This document shows positions 25,901-38,040 of a DNA stretch of 64,000 bases, piece after piece. This stretch comes from Cyanoderma ruficeps (lineage: Eukaryota; Chordata; Aves; Passeriformes; Timaliidae). Below the pieces are notes generated by a model. The model did no database searches and had not been told where the DNA came from. It saw nothing but the letters and a program-made list of their open reading frames with translations. Where the stretch lies: positions 12,608,026-12,672,025 of the forward strand of contig VZDJ01000594.1 of assembly GCA_008694505.1 (NCBI GenBank), written 5' to 3'. Numbering within the stretch: the first letter of the stretch is position 1; each line of letters starts with the position of its first letter. A program made the translations under genes and the position numbers.

Positions 25901-27936
25901 CATGCTTGGTCTCATATTTACTTTGCATATTTTCAGCAGGGTGCTAGCAGGATTATTGTGACCTGTCTGGCCCAGTGGAGACCTGCTGAAACCTGCCATT
26001 CATTGATCCAGCGAGAAGAGCCATCAAGGAGTGCTCCTGCCAGGTTGGGAGGGTCAGGGCAGAGCTCTGCACAAGCATGTCTGGGAGATGTGGAGGTGAC
26101 ACTCTGGGTTTGGAGTATGATGGAATCCACGTGTTGGTTCCTGCTTGGGACTGATCCTTTTGGTTTGGCTGCCAAACCATTTGAAAAAAAACCCCAAAAA
26201 ACAAAAGGTAAAATTAAGGTTTTATTCTGGTAACTTTGAAATACTGACATTTCTCCTTGGGAGCACAAAGGAACCTCAAAACAAGCTTGCAAAGATATTT
26301 AGGGAGATCAGCAGCTAAAGTTCACCATTTGAGCATCTTTAAAGAAAGAAAAGGGAGTAATCATCCACACTCTCAAAAGCAATGCCAAGGAACGTGCCAC
26401 CAGTGACTCAGGGTGTGTGAAAGGTCACCCCAAACTCTTCCTATGCCTGAGAGGTGAACCCATGCTGTGTGGGCTCCTACACTGTAACACATGGATTTGC
26501 AAAACGCTGACATTTCAGTTGGCATAAGCAGCTGGTGGTGTTTAGGGGAGAGCCTGGAGGAGCACAGTGATCTCTCTGGGCTCGATGAACCTCCTGAGCA
26601 GCATCTGCGGGAGCCAGTGGGACCTCTGGTGGGTGTGGAAGACTTTAGTCCCAAGTGGCCAGGTTCTTGGTGGCTTCTGTTGTCATTGCTCTTCCAGTTC
26701 TTGCTGAAATTGGGCCATAAACGTACCTCCTTGGTGGAGCTGCTGGCACACAGGCTCCCTCCACCCAACTGGCCCCAGAACTGACCACAATCTGCTATTT
26801 CTTTTCCTTCTAAAAGGACCAAGAAGAAGCCTTGGGTTTGACCATAAGCCAGCCTTTTTGACTTGATTGCTGTTACTGCTGTGATTAAACCCAAACAAAA
26901 CCAAAACCTGGAATGTTTTCTGTATGTCCAGTTTTAGTTCCTTTTTTTTCCAGGTCATCAGCCAAACCAAACAGCCCCAAACAGACCCCAGGTGTTTGCA
27001 CTGTCCTGCTTTTCATGAAAATGCGCAGTTCCTTTATAAAAATGTGTGCAAGAATTTGGGGTTTTCCTGCTTGCTCTCTTTCTTAAGAGCATTCTGAGAG
27101 AGATCCTCTTCTCTGTTATAGCTGCACTGAGATGTTTTCCTCCGGCCACTCTCTTTCCAAGGCAGAGCAAGGAGAAGCCATCAAGAAGCTGTGGAAAAGG
27201 CAGTATGACTGAGAACCAAAGTGGACTTTGGAGCAGAGTCCTCCAATGAAGTTTTCCTGGGGGTGGTGTCGACCCCCTGGATGGGTTAAATGTCTGCATC
27301 TATAGACACCCCTTTTCTCCCCTCCTGCAAACTGAACAGGGCTGTCCTGGAAGCCCATCCCAAACCTGGGCTGGTGGCTTGTAAACTGGTGCCAATGCAG
27401 TGCTTGGACTGCACTTGGACCAGTGCCCATCCACTTTCCAGAGGGTGGGGGGGGCAAGTCCACTAGAAAGGTTTTCCCAGGTTTCAGTGAGTCGAGTGAC
27501 TATTATGGCACGTGGATTGAGACATATGTGGACCTTTCTGTCTTGGCTCTTTTTCTCCAGTTACCTGAGGTGCTGTCTGTCGTCTCAGCATGTAATTCCT
27601 CTCTGCTTTGCATCATAATTCCAGCCAGTGCAAATCTCTCTTCCTCCTCTGATATCCGTTCTCTGACTTAGCATTTCTGCTGCCGCTGAGTTCTGGCCTT
27701 CACCCTTTGGGGGCTGGCACCCACCGAACCCAGCTGAGAATGTGGCCCTTTGTGCTGGAGCTGCTTGCAGGAGCTGGGGAGCTTTGCCTTCCCTGCTGCG
27801 AGCCTTTTTGGCTGGAGAACGTGTGCCCTTTCCTGGTGGGGAGGGATTTAGGGGTGAGGGGGAGGTGAGAGCGCTCCTTGTGCTGGAAGAAAAATGATGA
27901 ATGACTCTCTTGTGCTTCTGAACAAAACCAGGAAAT
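13976..27936. other. Intron 1, no gene recognised
   Basis: About 14 kb of mostly unique intronic DNA. All frames are short and unrelated to families I know. A T-run lies near 19608-19620. I see no clear transposon copy, though old diverged ones could escape reading by eye. Confidence 0.5.
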
Positions 27937-27950
27937 GGGGGGGGGGGGNN
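27937..27950. other. G homopolymer followed by two undetermined bases
   Basis: Twelve G are followed by NN, then an A-rich tract. This is a sequencing or assembly failure at a homopolymer. Any frame running across it is unreliable, such as the 178-codon minus-strand frame at 27700-28236. Confidence 0.95.
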
Positions 27951-30389
27951 AGCAAAAAAAAGAGGAAATGAGAAACAGTAAAGAGGCCTCCCCCGCCTTC
28001 ATATAAGCAATCACTCCACAGCATCTGGAGCCCAGTAAAAGGGCTGTTCCCAGGAGACCTCGCACTCGCCAGCCACACAGATCTCCTTTATTGCAGACTC
28101 CTGGGGATTGCACCCCCACCCACTTCCCCTGTGCTGGCCCTGCACCCCAAACCAGCCTAACAAGGGCAAACCAAAGCTCAGTTTCCGTGGCCATCAGCAC
28201 CAGAGATGGTCGTGTGTGGCTCAGCTGGCAGGGCATGGCCTAGATCCATCCCTCGGATGTGGTTGGGATGCTGTCGAGGCAGCCGGAGCACCTGCATGCT
28301 GTTTGTGCTGGCATGCTGCCTGGCAGCCCCAGGGCACAGACAATTGTGATACTCTTATCTGGTGTGAGATCTATTGGAGTGGAGTCACCTCTCTTTCTCT
28401 CTCCCCCAAAACTATTTTGGATGCATTAGATGCAGTAGGGATAAGCAGAGTGGGTCACTGGCCACTGCAGTGTGTGGTTTTAAGCAACCTCCTTTGTTAT
28501 TTGTTAAAAAACATACCTGGTAGGAACCTCGATAGGTTAAGTTCTTTCTTACTGTAACCTTGCTGGAGTTACTAGTTTAGCCATTGTGGAAGGGGCTTGT
28601 TGGCAGTAGGAAAACTGTTCTCAAGTGTAGCTTTAATAGCATACGAGAGTGGTTCCTACCCATTCTCAGATGGAGGTGATCACAGTTGATCACTGAGCAT
28701 TTTTTATCATCCCAACCAAAACACTGGGTACTAATTTATTTGTAGTTCTTACTCTGTTGTCTTCATCAAGTCCCAGCTGAATTTATATGTTAGGTGGGAG
28801 GGGATTTGGTTGTTAGTTTCTCCTTCCTGAGCTGAGAGGAGCTCTTCTCCTGGATGTAAGTCAGTTAGCTGTCGTCCTCCAGTCTGGAGATAGGGGGTGT
28901 TTCTGATGTGGCATTTGGGTCTTGCCTGGGGATTTTTGGTGTTCAGGGCTCTCTAGCTGAATTTTTTGTCACATAGGTAATGCAGATACTGGGGAACCTC
29001 TGTGGTGATGGATATTTTTGTTTCTTACATCCAGCGGTTATGCCTCTGCCCACGCTTTAGCTCAGTGGTTGTTCACCTGCTTGTGTGACCCCATTTTCAT
29101 TCATACAAATCTGGAGGATTGAGTGCATTATCTGAAAAATACATTCTCTCTTCTTGTGGAGATGGGAAGAGAAGGTTTTCTGTTGTGAAAAGTTAAATCA
29201 CCACTTTGGATATTTGTAGCTGTTCTTGAAATCATCCCCTCTTATCCCCTTGTCAGCAGAAGGGAATCCTTATCCTGTTTCACAAATGCAGTGTCCTCGA
29301 CACGTATCTCTGCTTCACATGCTCCCAGCAGCATTTGAGCCTGGTAAATTTACTTTCTCTGGAAGTCTCTTGGTTGGAAACCCTGGGTCAGTTGACTGGG
29401 TGACTGCTGCGTTTTGGTCCTGAGCCCTTCAAAGTTAGATGGGCCCACTCAGAGGGAGAGAAATCTTTGGAATTGTCTTCCTTGGGAAAAGCTCCTGGGG
29501 GAAGTCTGACTCCTCTGTGGTTTCCATAACACCATGCTGAGGTGTCTGCATGTCCTAATGTCTTACTAATTTGCCAGTGATGATTTTTTTTGAGTTATTT
29601 TAAACAGGCGCATTGTGCAACTAATGGGCTTTTTATTGGTGGTAAACAAGCCGAGCTAGACAGGAATGCTGCCGAGGCTGGACTGGCAGGCTTGCCTCTC
29701 AGTGCTGTAGAAATAACTCGTTCGTTTTTTTTTTCCTTAAAGAGGGAGACAGAACCTTTGTCTCTCCTGCAGCTTGATGCTCCTATCAGCTTCCCCATGG
29801 AAGCAGTGGCAGAGCAGCTGAGGTGCATGCTCTGCACCTCATGGCCTCATTTTTGGGTCTAAAACTGCTTTCTGTGTTGGTTTAAGGGACTGTAACCTTT
29901 GGTGGGAAGGCAGTGGCTTTGCCCACACACCATAGCTGGGTGATGCAGGGCCCAATCCTGTCCTGGCCCTGAGAGCAGCTTCCTGCCAGGCAGTGCCTGG
30001 GATGCTCGGAGCTGAATGCATGGAGCTGGTGGGTCTTCACAGGGGCTGTGGAAAAAAACATCTGGTCTCTTATCACAATTCTTGCTTGATGAGGCTCTGG
30101 ACATTGAGCATTTCCTGACTCCTGGAGCGGGGGTGAGGTTAGGCTGGAAACAAGTACAGTCAGGGGAATGCAGGTACTGCCACAAAGAGTGTGAGCGCAC
30201 TGGTGGTGCCTGGCCGTGCTCACTGCAGGGCCGTGCTGGGGCACTGAGCACTGCACCGTGCCTGGCCTCACTCAGCCTCTGTCCCTGCACTGCATGTGCC
30301 ACCACCCTCCAGGATAACCTCAAGTGAAAAGTATCAGACTTCAGTGGCCAAGAAAAGAGTGCTGACCTATTTTGGACACTTATTTACAT
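27951..30389. other. Intron 1, no gene recognised
   Basis: Ordinary unique intronic DNA. Frames at 29590-30327 overlap one another on both strands and show no domain. Confidence 0.5.
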
Positions 30390-31380
30390 TCAAGTTGCTT
30401 CTCTCTGTCTCTGTGAAAAAGCTGTTGTGACTCCAATACTTTTCTAAAGTTTTTCCCCTCCCTTCGCTTTTGTTTGTAACAGGATATGATCTAGGACTAA
30501 CATCTGTATTTTCCAGTAGCCTGAATAAATGTCTTACTATCTTTTATTTTTCTTGCTGAAACAACACTTTTACGGAGCAAAGCCAGTTTTGTAATATAGC
30601 TAAGCATTTAGTTGCATTGTGTCTCAATTTTTACAGGTTCTCCTTTTAATAAAAGTCTTCTCTACAATTCACAATTTTCAGACCAAAATGGAAAAAAGTT
30701 GAAAGTATGTCACTGTTTCTGACTGTAAGCAACAAAAAGTTATTTAATGTAAGGTCACAAAAAATATGGAAAACTGTTTGGGCTTTTTTTTATTTTGGTA
30801 CAGTTTCCTTATGTCACTTACTGGCTGTATCAATTTGCTGGAATCTTGATCTTTTGAAAGATCTTACTAGTGAAAATGTTTAGGTTTTTTGTTTGTTTGT
30901 TTGTTTGTTTTGGTGGAGTTTCTGGCTTTGTTTTTTGACAGCTGTTAGCTAACTTTGTGTTCACAGTTCACAGTTAATTTCTTATGTTTTTTAAAATATG
31001 TTTTTTGAAACTGTAGTTTCTCTGACAAAATTCTACCATTAGAATAATCATTAAATCTGAACAGCTTGATCAGGGTAGCTGTGTGCACTAACCCTAGATA
31101 CTTGTCATCCTGTAGATTTTAGGACTTGCAATTCTGTCAACAGTAAGAATCTAAGTTAGATACTTAATCAACAAGGAAAACAAAGCCAAATGCTATGAAT
31201 ATTCATCATTCCTCCAAATAAATGATGGTTGTTTTAGTCCATTGTATTCCGTAATTTTTTGTGCTTTAGTATAGGAGGGTTCTATTGTGTATTTTTTTTG
31301 TTAGTGTTGTGGTTGGATTTTTGTTTGCTGGCTTTTATTTTTTTTCTTTTTGTGTGTTTCAAGACCTGAAAGAGCAAGGG
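30390..31380. other. AT-rich block within intron 1
   Basis: About 1 kb is clearly richer in A and T than its flanks. It holds three AATAAA hexamers on the plus strand (30524, 30648, 31217), T-runs and a (GTTT)n repeat. It has no open frame of 60 codons or more. It may be an old insertion or a 3'-UTR-like relic, but no source is recognised. Confidence 0.5.
30891..30910. repeat. (GTTT)n microsatellite
   Basis: Five perfect GTTT units follow a T-run. Confidence 0.9.
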
Positions 31381-33539
31381 TGAAAAAACTTGCTTTAGGG
31401 AAATTGGAAGCTCAGATAGTGAAGCCAAAGGCTTTGCAAACTCACTGAATAGCACCAACCTTGCACTGAACTAGCTGTGCCCTGTGCATGTACATCTACA
31501 TGGAGATCATATGCAACTCCCAGAAGGCCAGTGGGAGCCTTTCCTTAATCCTTGCCTGCAGCTGGATTTGACCCAAAGTATACCTGAGAAGGATTATGGC
31601 ACTTTCTTTGTTGAACATAGTTTTGGTGGCTTTTGTGCTGTCACATCTGTGTTCTGTCTTTAATGGCTGACATGAAATTACCAGTTTGCATGCCCAGACA
31701 GGCACACAGCCACTTACACCCCCTGTGTGCACTGAAATGTCTCTGTGCATTGATGTGGCTGGGTGGGATGATCCCACTGCACCATGGCAGAAGGGCTGTG
31801 CTGGCTCCCCAAGGCTAATGGCTCTGTGGCATCAAGTAAAGTTGCTCCTTGAGCATGGTCAGGCTGCAACTGTTGCTGCTGGTGAGGTTGGTCCTGTGCA
31901 GGGTTTTGGAAAGAAGGACTCGAGTTTTATTTTGCCCTACGCACTGTTGCAAGATGTTTTTCTCCAGTGTGCCTCACTGTGCAGCCAAATGCAGTGATGC
32001 AGTTTGTGGGTGCTGAGTCTGGGGGTGATCTTTGTCCAAAGTCACCAGGGAGTGGAGAGCTGGAGGCAGAGCACTCATGATACATCAAAGAAGAGTGTTT
32101 CAGCTTCTGGCAGTGAGAAACATCAGTTAAGGTCTGAGGCTTCTGGTCAGGGCCTTGTCCTGAGAAGCTCAGTATTGCCCTTAGAAGGAGTGGAATATGG
32201 CATAGTCAAGTGAGACCCCCCCTATGCTGCATGCTGGGGTTTGGAGTGTCAAATGCTCTTCAGCTTTCAGTGGTTCGTTCATGTGTGTCTAAAGTTGTTT
32301 CTGATCCTTGTTTGTTAAAAGCATTTGTAAAGCTCATCTAAAAGGAAGTAGGTTCTGAAGATAAAATTAGTTCCTGCTGCTGCTGGGATCAAAGGAATGT
32401 AGCAACAGTGTCCCAAGTGTTGTGTGGGTTTGGCTTGGTTGTTCAGATCTGACCATGGAGAGCCCAGACCAGACTATGACCCCCTCAGTGTAAAAGAAAT
32501 ACTTTTTAATATTTTGTGTATGTTCAAGTGGACAGCATTTCTTTGCTTTCAGAAGAGCTGTTTAGGATGATAAATCACCCTAACAAGAAACATAACAGTG
32601 AGATGGTGGGCTCCAGAATAGATGCTTATTTTGTCTCCTGATACCCTCCATAAGCTGCTGCAGTGGAGCAATGCTGTTGGCATCTCCTGGTGAAATCTGC
32701 TGGTGTGCTTTCACATCAGCAAGACAACCAGGAGTTTACTGAATTCATCTGGGATTTGCTGGATTAGGCATGATGAGAGGCTGCTGAGCCTGGAAGCTGA
32801 GGGACTCTCAGGAATTAATGATGTATATATACTCTGGATTAGTTTTATCTATAGAAGTTTCAATGCAAAACATTTGCTGGGAGTTGAAGTGCTCCTTGTT
32901 CAAAATGAGCAGCATTCTCCCTGCAAATGAGAAGGCAAACTTAAAGGAGGGATGCTCTGTATCGAGTTGGCCTACTATGATTAAGTACTCTACTGTGAAA
33001 GTGAATTCAGATTAAGCTTCCCCTATGTAAACAAGCCAGGTGAGGGTTTTTTTTTTTGTGTCATGAGTTGATGCAGTAAAGCAGAAGCTGTAAAGGAATC
33101 TGCTGTAAGCAGAGGGAATGTTCCTGGAGCTGGCAGCATTGGCAGAGCTGGGAATGGGGAACACTTTGGGGAATGCATGGGACCCTCCACTTCAGTGCTT
33201 AGCTCTCTTACATCCTGTACATGATATATAAGGTATGAAACTACAGTTTTCCTACACTGGACGCACATGGAGGTGACTGTTACATTTTCCTTGAGTCCAT
33301 CAAGGATCAATCCCTTTGCACTTTGGCTTAGTTATCTTCAAGATTGCTGGTGGACTTGTGCATTGTGTGGCTTCACCCCGTACACATCAGAATGTCAGCA
33401 GGACAATTTTTTTATAAAGTTACTGGGGAAAATGTATGGTTCCATATTGACAGTTTCTTGGAGACATTTGGATCCAAAGCTGAGGCTTAAGTGTTCTTTC
33501 CCTGTGTTGCTGCCACCATACTCGTCTCTAAGCAGGAAC
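31381..33539. other. Intron 1, no gene recognised
   Basis: Unique intronic DNA with a T-run near 33048-33058. No domain is seen in any frame. Confidence 0.5.
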
Positions 33540-33740
33540 ACTGATTAAATTACAGTGCACCTCTGATAATGTGCACATATGGCAACTCTCTGAAGTTTCA
33601 TATTAATTTTTATTTTTCATGTGGTGAATAATCATGCTCACACGTCCAGAGGGTTGAGGAAAGAACAGTAATTGCTGGATATGAATTTCAAAATTCCCTG
33701 TGGAAGACTGTCTAATTAGATTTAATGAGCTGGCTGGTGA
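33540..33740. promoter_or_regulatory. Candidate intronic conserved element
   Basis: AT-rich unique DNA with ATTAAATTA, AATAATCAT and CTAATTAGATTTAAT cores and no open frame. The clustering of homeodomain-type sites suggests a regulatory element. This is inference from composition only. Confidence 0.27.
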
Positions 33741-35839
33741 GCATGCGTGTGCATGTGTGCTTTCACCACCTCTCTTGAGCCAACTGGCTCAGAAGTGCTT
33801 ATGTGTCTCTGAGGTGAATTGGAGGAGTATGTGGAAGAGATATTTTTGCACTTGGAGAGCGTGGGTTTGAAGCAGACTTCTACCTGCTTTTCTCATGTGT
33901 GTGCTGTAATGAGAAACTTCCACCATGGAGGTGAAGCATTTGATAATGCAGGTGGTAAATTGGAAGTGACTTTGCTGTGGTTTCAGGTGCTTAGGTGAGG
34001 AGGGATGGGAGCAGAGTGTCTGTCTCTATCTGTGGAGTTGGTATCCCTTCCTCTGTAATGTATTCCTCAGAGCTGCTGGAGCAGGGGGTAGCAGAGCTAC
34101 AGCAGGTCACACGATGTGTGCCACTGAGCTGCCAGGAGAAGGTTTTGAGTTAGCTGGAGGCAAATGGTTACTGGGGCTGGGATTTTGTGAGTGAGGTGGA
34201 TTACAGCCCTCAGGTTTGAACATTGCTGTGTCTCTGATCTGCTCTGCTGGCTGGTTTCCCACCCCTCCATCACTGGGGACAGCCCTGAGTTGGTTGTGTG
34301 CAGTTTGGCTTTTTTGCAGGGGTCATTGCCATGGATCAGTGCTCTGTTTCCAAGAAAGACCAGTGTGAGTAGAGAGCTGTGCTGAGAGGGTGGCCATTTT
34401 AATGAGGGGCTTTTGTGTGGTTTTTTGTCTCTTTCTTTTTTTTTTTTAAAATATTAATTAACCTTTGTTTTCTGTCAAGAAAGTTGTCCTGAAGCATGAC
34501 TTAGCAAGGCAAACATGCCTGGACAAAGGAAGCATTAACCCTGCACAGAGGGAGGGGAGAGGGTTACACCTCTAATTACTTTGTGTGCATGTAATTTTTT
34601 TTCCCCTCTGGTGACTGATGGGTCTTGAAAGGACTTGCCGGGATTGGTGTGTGATTCACCAGGGCAGAGCACGTTCTGGGCTGGGGCTGCCGGCTGTCTG
34701 GCCCTGGCTGCCAAGGGCAGGTGATGCCCTTGCGCTGGTGTTGCTCATGCCTGAGTCAGCACTTGTGCAGCACAGCTGCTCCCCGGCTGGGGGCCAGGTG
34801 TGGGATTCACTGCTCACACCCCAGCCCAGCTGGACAGGAGGATGCAGAGGCCTGGCTCTGCCATGTGAGCACTGTCTGGAGTGAGCTGGTGTGGGAGCAT
34901 GTGGAGCAACATCTCCTGGTAGGAATGCAGGTGCTCAGAGCCGTCCTTGAGTGGGTGTGAAGCACTGAGTGCCAAAGTGCTTATGCCAATGAAGGGGCTG
35001 GAGAAGGAGGCAATCCTGAGCCCCCTTCACACATCCCTATCCCTAAACCGGGAAAAAAGGATCAGTGCTCTCCCACCCTCCCAATAAGCAGCAGCCTACA
35101 GACTACCCTGCTTGCTACCCTGTCCTTTTCTCTGGTCTTCCTGCCTGGTCCTGGAGCCTGTGGTAGATACACAGGCTCTCCTGAAAAAAATGGGACCTGA
35201 GATTGGCTAGGTGGGGAGTTAGAGCTCACGATGTTCATGTGGGAAGCAAGAAGAGGGGAACTGAGGTGAAGGAGAAAAATGGGTAATGAGCAGTAGTGGG
35301 AGTGGTGTTCAGGGAAGAGGAGGAGAAGCTGGGGTTGCACAGAAGAAAGGAAGAACTTGTGGAGTGGGCTGCAGTCCTGGCCTCAAAGCTGATGGATTAG
35401 GAGGGCTTGGCAGAGAGCTGAGGATCTGGTTTTAGGCAAATAGTGTAAAATATGTGGAATTTAAGGAGGGAGCTCCAAAGCTAGTAGGCTTGGCTCTTAA
35501 AGATCCCACAGGGCAGAATGAATTTTAGTCAGCTTTCTATAAAGGTTTCCTCTTTCCCACTAGTTTTTGGATCAATTGACCAACTCCCTGCTGGTGGGGT
35601 GGCACAGAGGTCTGACCAATGATTTTCATCTTCAAAGTTTGGTAAAAGTCACTGACCAGACAGAGGAGGAAGGGTCCTGTTAGTGTCCACTTGGAGAGGA
35701 AGGGTGCAGCATGGGTTCAACTGGAATATTAGGCATCAGGGCATCTGTGTGGGTGCTTCAGGGCCAAGATGCACTCTTTGGCAATCCTGCTCCTGAGATG
35801 CCTGGCTGTCTTTGGGAGATGGTACACTTTCTGCACCAA
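33741..35839. other. Intron 1, no gene recognised
   Basis: Includes a T-run at about 34435-34447 and a GC-richer stretch at 34620-34960. The frames in that stretch are overlapping chance reads without domains. Confidence 0.5.
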
Positions 35840-36112
35840 AATCATGGAATCATTTAGGTTGGAAAAGGCCTTTGAGATCGAGTTCAACTGTAAACCCAGC
35901 ACTGTCGCGTTCAACACTAAACCATGTCCCTAAGTGCCATATCTTTTAAATACCTTCAGTGGCAACACCACCACTTCCCTGGGCAGTCCATTTCAATGTT
36001 TGGTAACCCTTTCTATGAAGAAATTTTTCCTGATATCCAATCTAAACCTCCCCTGCTACAGCTTAAAGGTATTTTCTCTTGTCCTGTTGCTTGTTACGAG
36101 AAGGGCCAGAAG
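35840..36112 (-). mobile_element. CR1 LINE 3' end, antisense to the gene
   Basis: Read on the plus strand, this is the familiar reverse complement of the bird CR1 3' end. It begins ATCATGGAATCATTTAGG, then TTGGAAAAGGCCTTTGAGATCGAGTTCAAC is matched with small changes. It continues through 'accatgtccctaagtgcca', 'ccaccacttccctgggcag', 'atgaagaaatttttcctgat' and 'ctcttgtcctgttgcttgtta'. The 3' terminus with its ATTCCATGAT-type octamer lies at 35841, so the element points leftwards. It is 5' truncated to about 270 bases, moderately diverged and non-coding. It is the best single marker that the genome is avian. Confidence 0.95.
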
Positions 36113-37889
36113 AGATTATTGCAGAATTTGATTTGGCATATAGAAAAAGCCTAACCCTGCCATGGCAGTTGAGAGATGCAGGGGATAGGACTCTTCCTGA
36201 GCTGGATGGTTCCAGATTTGAATCCTATAATTTTGGATATGGGGTTTTCCTGCTTCTGGGCATGACACTCGGTAACTTAAGTATATCTTACTGTTGGGAC
36301 TTTCTTCCAGTCTCTTTCTTATTTTCACCAATTCCTCTTTCCTTGTGCTTTCGTAAGTCCCAGTGGCTTACATAAAATATTTTTCATATCTTTCCCCTCT
36401 GATAAGCATTTCTTCTATTGTTTTCATGAATGAAAAATTGTCTCTAGCAAAAGGGAATGAGAATCTTCGCCATTTTGAGTAAATTCTTGTCCTGCCAGGG
36501 TGGGGAAATCTATCAGTGTCACTTGTTTGGTTGGTTCCACTAGCTCTTCTCTGCTGATAGAAGGAAGATTAGCTGCATCTTGAGTTTGGTTTTGGGTGTG
36601 TTTTATTTTTTTTTTTTGTTAAAACAACCCCACCAAAAAAGCCAAATACCCAAACCATCCATTTGTCTGGTAGTTCTTTCATTAACTGGAGCTGAGGGAC
36701 TGCAGCAAGCTACCTCTTTTGCAGGAATCTCTTTTGGCTTTAAAGGAATTATTCATGCAGTTACACAATCCACAATGAATTTTCAATTTGTCACAGCTTT
36801 TCCCTGCCTCCTCCCTTTTGTCCACCAGCCCAGCTAGGCTCCTGCTGAGTGTCTTCATTGACTGACATGCTTTAGCAAAAGTTCTAATGCGTCGGTGCAG
36901 TCCTGATCCAGCAGCCCTCCATGGAGTGCAGGGCTGGAGTGCACAGTGAGGTTTTAGATTCTTCCCAGTTTAAGGTCACACCTTCTGAGAGGAAAAGCCA
37001 TCATTTTTCATCATGAATTCTTTCCTGAGAGCCTGCGGTTGCTTGGTGTCTTGGCTTTCCTCCCTTCATCTGTGTGGGAAAGCCAAGTAGTTCACATTCC
37101 TTGCAGGAAGAAATCTTGGAAGCAGAGGACTGTGATCGTCTGCAGTCACAACCTGAAGTGTGACTGGAGTGCACAGGTATTGGGGAAAATCTCAGGAGCC
37201 TTCACTTCACGGAGTATCTGCTAAGATGGTTGGTAGCTGAGCTAATGTTTCATTTTTCTCAAACAGTTTCACATGTGGGTTGGAGGTGTTCATTGCTCAT
37301 CCTGATGTAGGGAGCTCTGCCACCTGTGACAGGAACCTGAGCTGTTGCTGGCACTGGTTAAATTTTAAAGAGGAGCCTATGTGTGCTGCACATCTGTGGT
37401 GGGTTGGTCCTGGCTGGATGCCTGATGCCCACTAAAGCTGTTCTATGGCTCCCCTCCTCAGCTAGACAGGGGAGAGAAAACAGAAATAAAGGCTTGTGGT
37501 TTGAGACAAGAGTAGGGAGCAATCTTGAATCACTGCTGCTCTCAGATCAGGGAATTCATGCATGTGCACCCAGGTGAGATGGCAGGGAAGGCTCCTCCTG
37601 TCCACTCATTCTCCCTGCAGAGCCTGGTGTTTGCAGAGGATCTGCAGCAGGAGTATGGGGATGGGGTTGTCCTGCAAAAATGATGTGGGGCTCCTGAGGT
37701 CTCGCCCTCACTGTCACATGTTGCCCCCTCCCCTCTCCCCAGGGGAGAATGGGTCAGTAGGGTGGTCTTGCCCCGAAGGGGCCATGCAGTGGGTGATGCC
37801 TGGACAGCACCAGCATGTTTAGTGAGACAAATGTTTGTGGGATGTGGATTTTCATTTTACTCCTCCCATTTGATACTCTGGATCAGTGG
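36113..37889. other. Intron 1, no gene recognised
   Basis: Unique DNA with a T-run at about 36608-36618 and a perfect short inverted repeat at 37050-37087, listed separately. Confidence 0.5.
37050..37087. repeat. 11-bp perfect inverted repeat (stem-loop)
   Basis: Left arm CTTGGCTTTCC (37050-37060) and right arm GGAAAGCCAAG (37077-37087) are exact complements, separated by 16 bases. The RNA could form a hairpin, but nothing suggests a microRNA-length stem. Confidence 0.8.
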
Positions 37890-38040
37890 TAGGAATTACA
37901 GCTGATAAAGCTAGCTGTCGCCATTAACAAAAGCATTTTCTTTCAAATCCCGAAGAGCTCCAGCAGAGAAGATAATAAAAATTCACTTGCTGTTCTATCT
38001 ATTCACGAAAAATATAAAACAAAATAGAATAAACCTGACC
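37890..38040. promoter_or_regulatory. Candidate intronic conserved element
   Basis: A unique A-rich stretch with GATAAAG, GATAATAAAA and CCATTAAC cores and no coding potential, flanked by GC-richer DNA. Composition alone suggests a conserved element. Confidence 0.22.

Noticed and set aside
27700..28236. 178-codon minus-strand frame
   Set aside because: It crosses undetermined bases at 27949-27950 and a G homopolymer, so the frame is not real evidence. No family is recognised.
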